A DNA stretch of 35,470 nucleotides from Rhynchopus sp. YZ270_cl-10. Taxonomy: Eukaryota; Euglenozoa; Diplonemea; Diplonemida; Diplonemidae. The position numbers and the translations under genes are program-made. Under the pieces are notes generated by a model. The model was not told the DNA's origin. It did no database searches and saw only the letters and a program-made list of their open reading frames with translations. This document shows positions 31,206 through 35,470 of this stretch, one piece after another. Location of the stretch: positions 1 to 35,470 of the forward strand of contig CAXIVB010000020.1 of assembly GCA_964035575.1 (NCBI GenBank). The letters are read 5' to 3'. Position 1 is the stretch's first letter. The number at the start of each line of letters is the position of its first letter.

Positions 31206-33160
31206 TCAGAGGTCCTGGGGGTCTGGGGCCATGGTGCCCAAGGGGTATACTATGAGCCCCTTAGGATGTGGGAGGGCCACATCCATAGCACGAAGGGCAC
31301 CATAGTGCACCCCACCCCACCTCCTACGGGTGCCCAAAGGGCATCCCAATGCCCCACCTCTATTGACCACTAGGAGGAAGGGACGCAAGCACCTGCTGGT
31401 CCGATCGTCCATAGGGATGCCCTCCCACGGGTAGACATAGGGGCAAGGAGGAGCCAGCACGGTGGTGACACACGTCCAAGCAAGGCAGACCGCTAGGGAT
31501 AGCTGGCGCAGGTAAGGGTTGCATCCAGCCTCTAGTGCACTTTGAAGTAGGCCCCAGAACCGATAGGTGCACACGTGCGCCGCTAGGGCGGGGACTTCAT
31601 GCACATAGTGCAGCACCTCCCATAGGGAGTTGCTGTGCATGTGTAGTGAGCTGGCCCACGGAGTGTCGGAGCCTTGCAGGCGCAATGACGGGGGTCAGCG
31701 AGTACTTGACCTCAGGAGCCCTTGACCATCCGAAAGGTCCGAAGGAGGATCAGAGCGTAGCGGTTGGCCGCCAGGATGGGCAGGGCTTACCTCACCTCAA
31801 GAGACCTTGGCTCATCCGAAAGGTCCGAAGGAGGATCAGAGCGCAGCGGGTGGCCGCCAGGATGAACAGGGCTTACCTCACCTCAAGCACGCTCCACCTC
31901 AAGAGGCTCTGTTAGTAGACCTCGGGCTAGAGGGCTTACTTGACCTTAAGTAGCGGGTTCGAAGAGCACGTAGCCCGTAGGGTCAGGACGGAGTTACGCC
32001 GTAGTACTGATGCCCCCGCTTACCTCGACCTGACCTCACTTCCGCCCATGGGTGGCGAGACCCTCCATGATGCTTGACTTTGACTTGCGGCACTGGTGGC
32101 ACACCAGGGACGAGACGGCCCGAGCGTAGCGGGGGAGGAGGACGTAGCCCGTAGGGCAAGGACGGGGGCGCACAGCGCCCAGACGGCCTGAGCACAGCGA
32201 GGGAGGAGGATGGCCCGCAGGGCCAGACGGGGACCACGGCCACCCCAAAGGGGAGGGAGGAGGAGGCAGTCCGTAGGACAAGGACGGGCACGGCCCACGG
32301 CACGTGGGAGGAGGACGTAGCCCACAGGGCAAGGACGGGGGTGCGCAGCACCTTACGGCCACCCCAAAGGGGAGGGAGGAGGATGTCCCATAGGGACAGC
32401 CGGGTGGGCGCACAGCGCCGAACGGCCACTCCGAAGGAGCGGGAGGAGGATGTCCCGCAGGGACAGCCGGGCAGGGAGCGCAGCGACAGGGAGCGCAGCG
32501 ACCACGGCCACCCCAAAGGGGCGGGAGGAGGAGGCAGTCCGTAGGACAAGGACGGGGGACCGAAGGTCCAAAGAGAGAGGGCGGCCGAGGAGAGATCGGA
32601 CGGACCCCCTGCGCAGTAAGGGGGTGGGCCGACCAGGCAGGTGAGATACAGGTCCCCGGGCCTACAGCCCCTGTAGCCATCTCACCACGGCCGCCCGCTC
32701 GCTTGGGGCCCCATACCCTTGGGTGTAGGGCCCCATAGGCCTCCCGTCTAGGACGCACTTGCAGTGCATGGCCTAGCAGGAGGCCGTAGGTCTAGGTCCC
32801 TCTAGGGACTATAGGCCTGAGCGTTGAGGAAGACTCCGATAGAGCTCCCATGGTCTGGTGGGCAAGACCATGGCCCGACCCTTTACCTCCAGGTAAAGGG
32901 GTAGGGCTAGAGGGCACCCTTAAGGTGCCCGACTCTTGGGCGAGCCAAGGAGCGGACATCCACCTCACCTAGCAGGTCTAAGGTGGGTGTGTAGCCCTTG
33001 GGTCATGCTGCATAAGGCGGCTGACGGAGCTCCCTTGCATCATCCTATTAGGATGGTAGCATGGGGCTGCATGACTCCTTGGCGAGCCCAAAGGCAATTA
33101 TAGGGTCTCCTCTTGGGAGGCCCTATAACGGTGGAACGTAGTGGAGCCCACGTATAAGCA
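31206..33160. other. GC-rich island, unit 3
   Basis: As 2461-4416, with one G fewer near 31587, so the minus-strand frame runs 31206-31685 (159 codons). Product unrecognised. The 86-bp duplication and hairpin tail are present. Confidence 0.75.
32147..32569. repeat. R-N-A triloop mini-hairpin chain, unit 3
   Basis: As 3403-3825. One substitution (GACGTAGCCC for GACGCAGCCC) falls outside the arms. Confidence 0.85.
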
Positions 33161-34252
33161 CCTGTAGGCCCCCTATGGGCCCCTTCAGGGTCCCCATAGG
33201 AGGTCCTTAAGAGGGTCCTGGACCACATATGGGGTGTCCAATACCCCCATTTTATGGTCCCTCAAATGGACGCGGCCGATTTGAGAGGTCCTTTTTTGAT
33301 AGGCTCTCTGGTACCGAGACCTCAAAAAGTGCAAAAAGGGGTCATTTTAGGGGGTACCCCAAATGGCCCTTTTTGGACCCCATTTGGACACCCCCCTTTT
33401 GGGACCCCTTGGGGCCCCTGGAGGGGGTGGGGCCATATGGGTACCCTTAAGGCCTATATAGGCCCCTGTAGGCCCCCTATGGGCCCCTTAGGGCCCTTAT
33501 AGGAGGTCCCCAGGAGGGTCCTGGACCACATATGGGGTGTCCAATACCCCCATTTTATGGTCCCTCAAATGGACGCGGCCGATTTGAGAGGTCCTTTTTT
33601 GATAGGCTCTCTGGTACCGAGACCTCAAAAAGTGCAAAAAGGGGTCATTTTAGGGGGTACCCCAAATGGCCCTTTTTGGACCCCATTTGGACACCCCCCT
33701 TTTGGGACCCCTTGGGGCCCCTGGAGGGGGTGGGGCCATATGGGTACCCTTAAGGCCTATATAGGCCCCTGTAGGCCCCCTATGGGCCCCTTAGGGCCCT
33801 TATAGGAGGTCCCCAGGAGGGTCCTGGACCACATATGGGGTGTCCAATACCCCCATTTTATGGTCCCTCAAATGGACGCGGCCGATTTGAGAGGTCCTTT
33901 TTTGATAGGCTCTCTGGTACCGAGACCTCAAAAAGTGCAAAAAGGGGTCATTTTAGGGGGTACCCCAAATGGCCCTTTTTGGACCCCATTTGGACACCCC
34001 CCTTTTGGGACCCCTTGGGGCCCCTGGAGGGGGTGAGGCCATATGGGTACCCTTAAGGCCTATATAGGCCCCTGTAGGCCCCCTATGGGCCCCTTAGGGC
34101 CCTTATAGGAGGTCCCCAGGAGGGTCCTGGACCATGTATGGGGTGTCCAATACCCCCATTTTATGGTCCCTCAAATGGACGCGGCCGATTTGAGAGGTCC
34201 TTTTTTGATAGGCTCTCTGGTACCGAGACCTCAAAAAGTGCAAAAAGGGGTC
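33161..34252. repeat. 303-bp tandem array, unit 3
   Basis: Copies begin at 33215, 33518, 33821 and 34124. The fourth, partial copy reads GACCATGTATGG and keeps six Ts where units 1 and 2 have five. Confidence 0.95.
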
Positions 34253-34946
34253 CAACTTTGAGGTCCTCAAAATGACCATTTTGGACCCTTTTTGGACCCC
34301 TTTTGGACCCCTTTTGACCCCCTTTTTGGACCCCTTTTGGACCCCCTCAGCCCTCTCTCAGGAGGGCTAAGGAGGCCTAATAAGGGGTTATATGTAGGTG
34401 TATGTACCTATATACATGCCCCCAGGCAAGGGTCCCCTTAGGGGCCCTGTGCACATGGCATCCCCATGTGCATATAGGTCCTCATACCCCTCCATACCCT
34501 CTATACCCCCTAAAAGGGGGTCTGGAGGGGTACCCAAGGGGTCCAAATTGCCCCATTTTGGGGTCCTCAGGACCTCCAAAAAGGCATAAAAAGGCCCTTT
34601 TTGGGCCCCTCAGAGCCCTCAAATAGGGGGCTCAGGGGGTCCCAAAGGGTGTATATATTGGGTACCATGTATGCAATGAAACGTACCCCTCTTGAGAGGG
34701 GTCCCGGAGCATGCCTTACCTTAAAACTATTAGGTCGCGTGCACCAAATAGTTTTAGGTCATGGTAATGTCCCCATTTATGGACATAAAGGGCCATAAAG
34801 TGGACATCATGCCCTGGGTCATGACCCATGGCATGTCATGAGATGGGGGTACCCCCATGGATTGACCCCATATGACCCCATTTGGACCCCTTTAGACCCC
34901 TTGGCCAGGTCCCCACATGGTGTGAGAGGTGCTGTGCCATACTACA
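34253..34946. other. Cassette B middle spacer, unit 3
   Basis: As 5508-6200 but the most diverged part of unit 3: changed GGACCCC run lengths near 34310-34340, the covarying hairpin at 34349-34368, and CCCCTTAGGGG at about 34435 where other units have CCCTTTAGGG. The long stem at 34718-34759 is unchanged. Confidence 0.65.
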
Positions 34947-35470
34947 TATGGGTGTATACACCCTATGGGTACAGGGGGCTATATGGGTACATATGTATGT
35001 ACATGTACATACATGTATATACATATATGTATATATATATGTATATGTACACATATATGTTGATGTACAAAGTGCTCAACATCTATTTATGACATGTTAT
35101 ATCATCAAATTGGATCGACCTCATTTCATGATGTGACCTCATTTCATGACATGTCATGGGTCTGGACCCATCCCCACATCTTATACGACCTCTTATCACA
35201 TGATGTACATGTTGTATAGTGGTGGTATATAGGTGTATATAGGGCCATAGGGCTATGGGGCTATATAGGGGTATATGGGTACATATGTATGTATATATAC
35301 ATGCATACATATATATATATATATATGTATGTGTACACATATATGTTGATGTACAAAGTGCTCAACATCTGTTTATGTCATGTCATGTCATCAAATTGGA
35401 TGATCACCATTTTGGACATGATGCCATTTCATGACATGTCATGGGTCTGGACCCATCCCCACATCTTATA
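34947..35470. repeat. AT-rich tandem array, unit 3 (cut by window end)
   Basis: As 6201-7040; the junction near 35060 reads TTGATGTACAAAGTGCTCAAC, matching the downstream subrepeats. Confidence 0.9.

Larger units (their letters stand above)
28749..35470. repeat. Higher-order repeat unit 3 (partial, cut by window end)
   Basis: Contains cassette A and most of cassette B, and stops inside the AT-rich array just before the cob fragment would appear. It differs from units 1 and 2 by one base fewer in a G run near 31587, a changed but still paired hairpin at 34349-34368, and a third version of the junction near 35060. Confidence 0.95.

Overview
This 35.5 kb window holds no ordinary gene set. It is a tandem higher-order repeat: a unit of about 14,374 bp occurs twice in full (1-14374 and 14375-28748) and once in part (28749-35470). 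The units are nearly identical but differ by scattered single-base changes, small indels and a few larger patches. Nearly all the DNA is built from self-complementary words (GGGGTCC/GGACCCC runs, TATACATGTATA-type tracts, short perfect palindromes), so most long open frames on both strands are by-products of repeats.

The one recognisable gene piece is a 51-codon stretch (7211-7363, again at 21585-21737). Its translation aligns without a gap to the N-terminal part of mitochondrial cytochrome b: the YPTPSNL-like lead, helix A with both conserved glycines and the conserved Gln, then the Met-x-Tyr, His and Arg positions. The similarity stops before helix B and the heme-ligand histidines. A lone cob fragment inside kilobases of repeat suggests mitochondrial DNA of a microbial eukaryote with fragmented genes. 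Diplonemid-like mitochondrial cassette chromosomes are the closest known parallel. This is inference; an alveolate or other protist mitochondrion, or a nuclear copy, remains possible.

Layout of one unit, using unit 1 coordinates. A near-constant block of about 625 bp occurs four times per unit (ending at 94, 1877, 8399 and 11940) and divides it into four cassettes. Cassette A (95-1249) is a GGACCCC/GGGGTCC foldback with a strong palindrome and a two-part hairpin. Cassette B (1878-7774) holds a small non-repetitive island, a GC-rich island (2461-4416) with a chain of mini-hairpins, a 303-bp tandem array, a spacer with good hairpins, an AT-rich 281-bp array, and the cob fragment. Cassette C (8400-11315) and cassette D (11941-13843) are diverged relatives sharing a structured element with a (CG)7 tract. 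C also carries a 278-bp repeat array.

The strongest signals are at DNA or RNA structure level. In the GC-rich island at least sixteen mini-hairpins lie within about 425 bp. Every loop is three bases of form R-N-A, and the arms differ while staying complementary. Elsewhere, paired compensatory changes between repeat copies keep stems intact. No tRNA, full rRNA, CRISPR array, transposase or complete protein gene was found.
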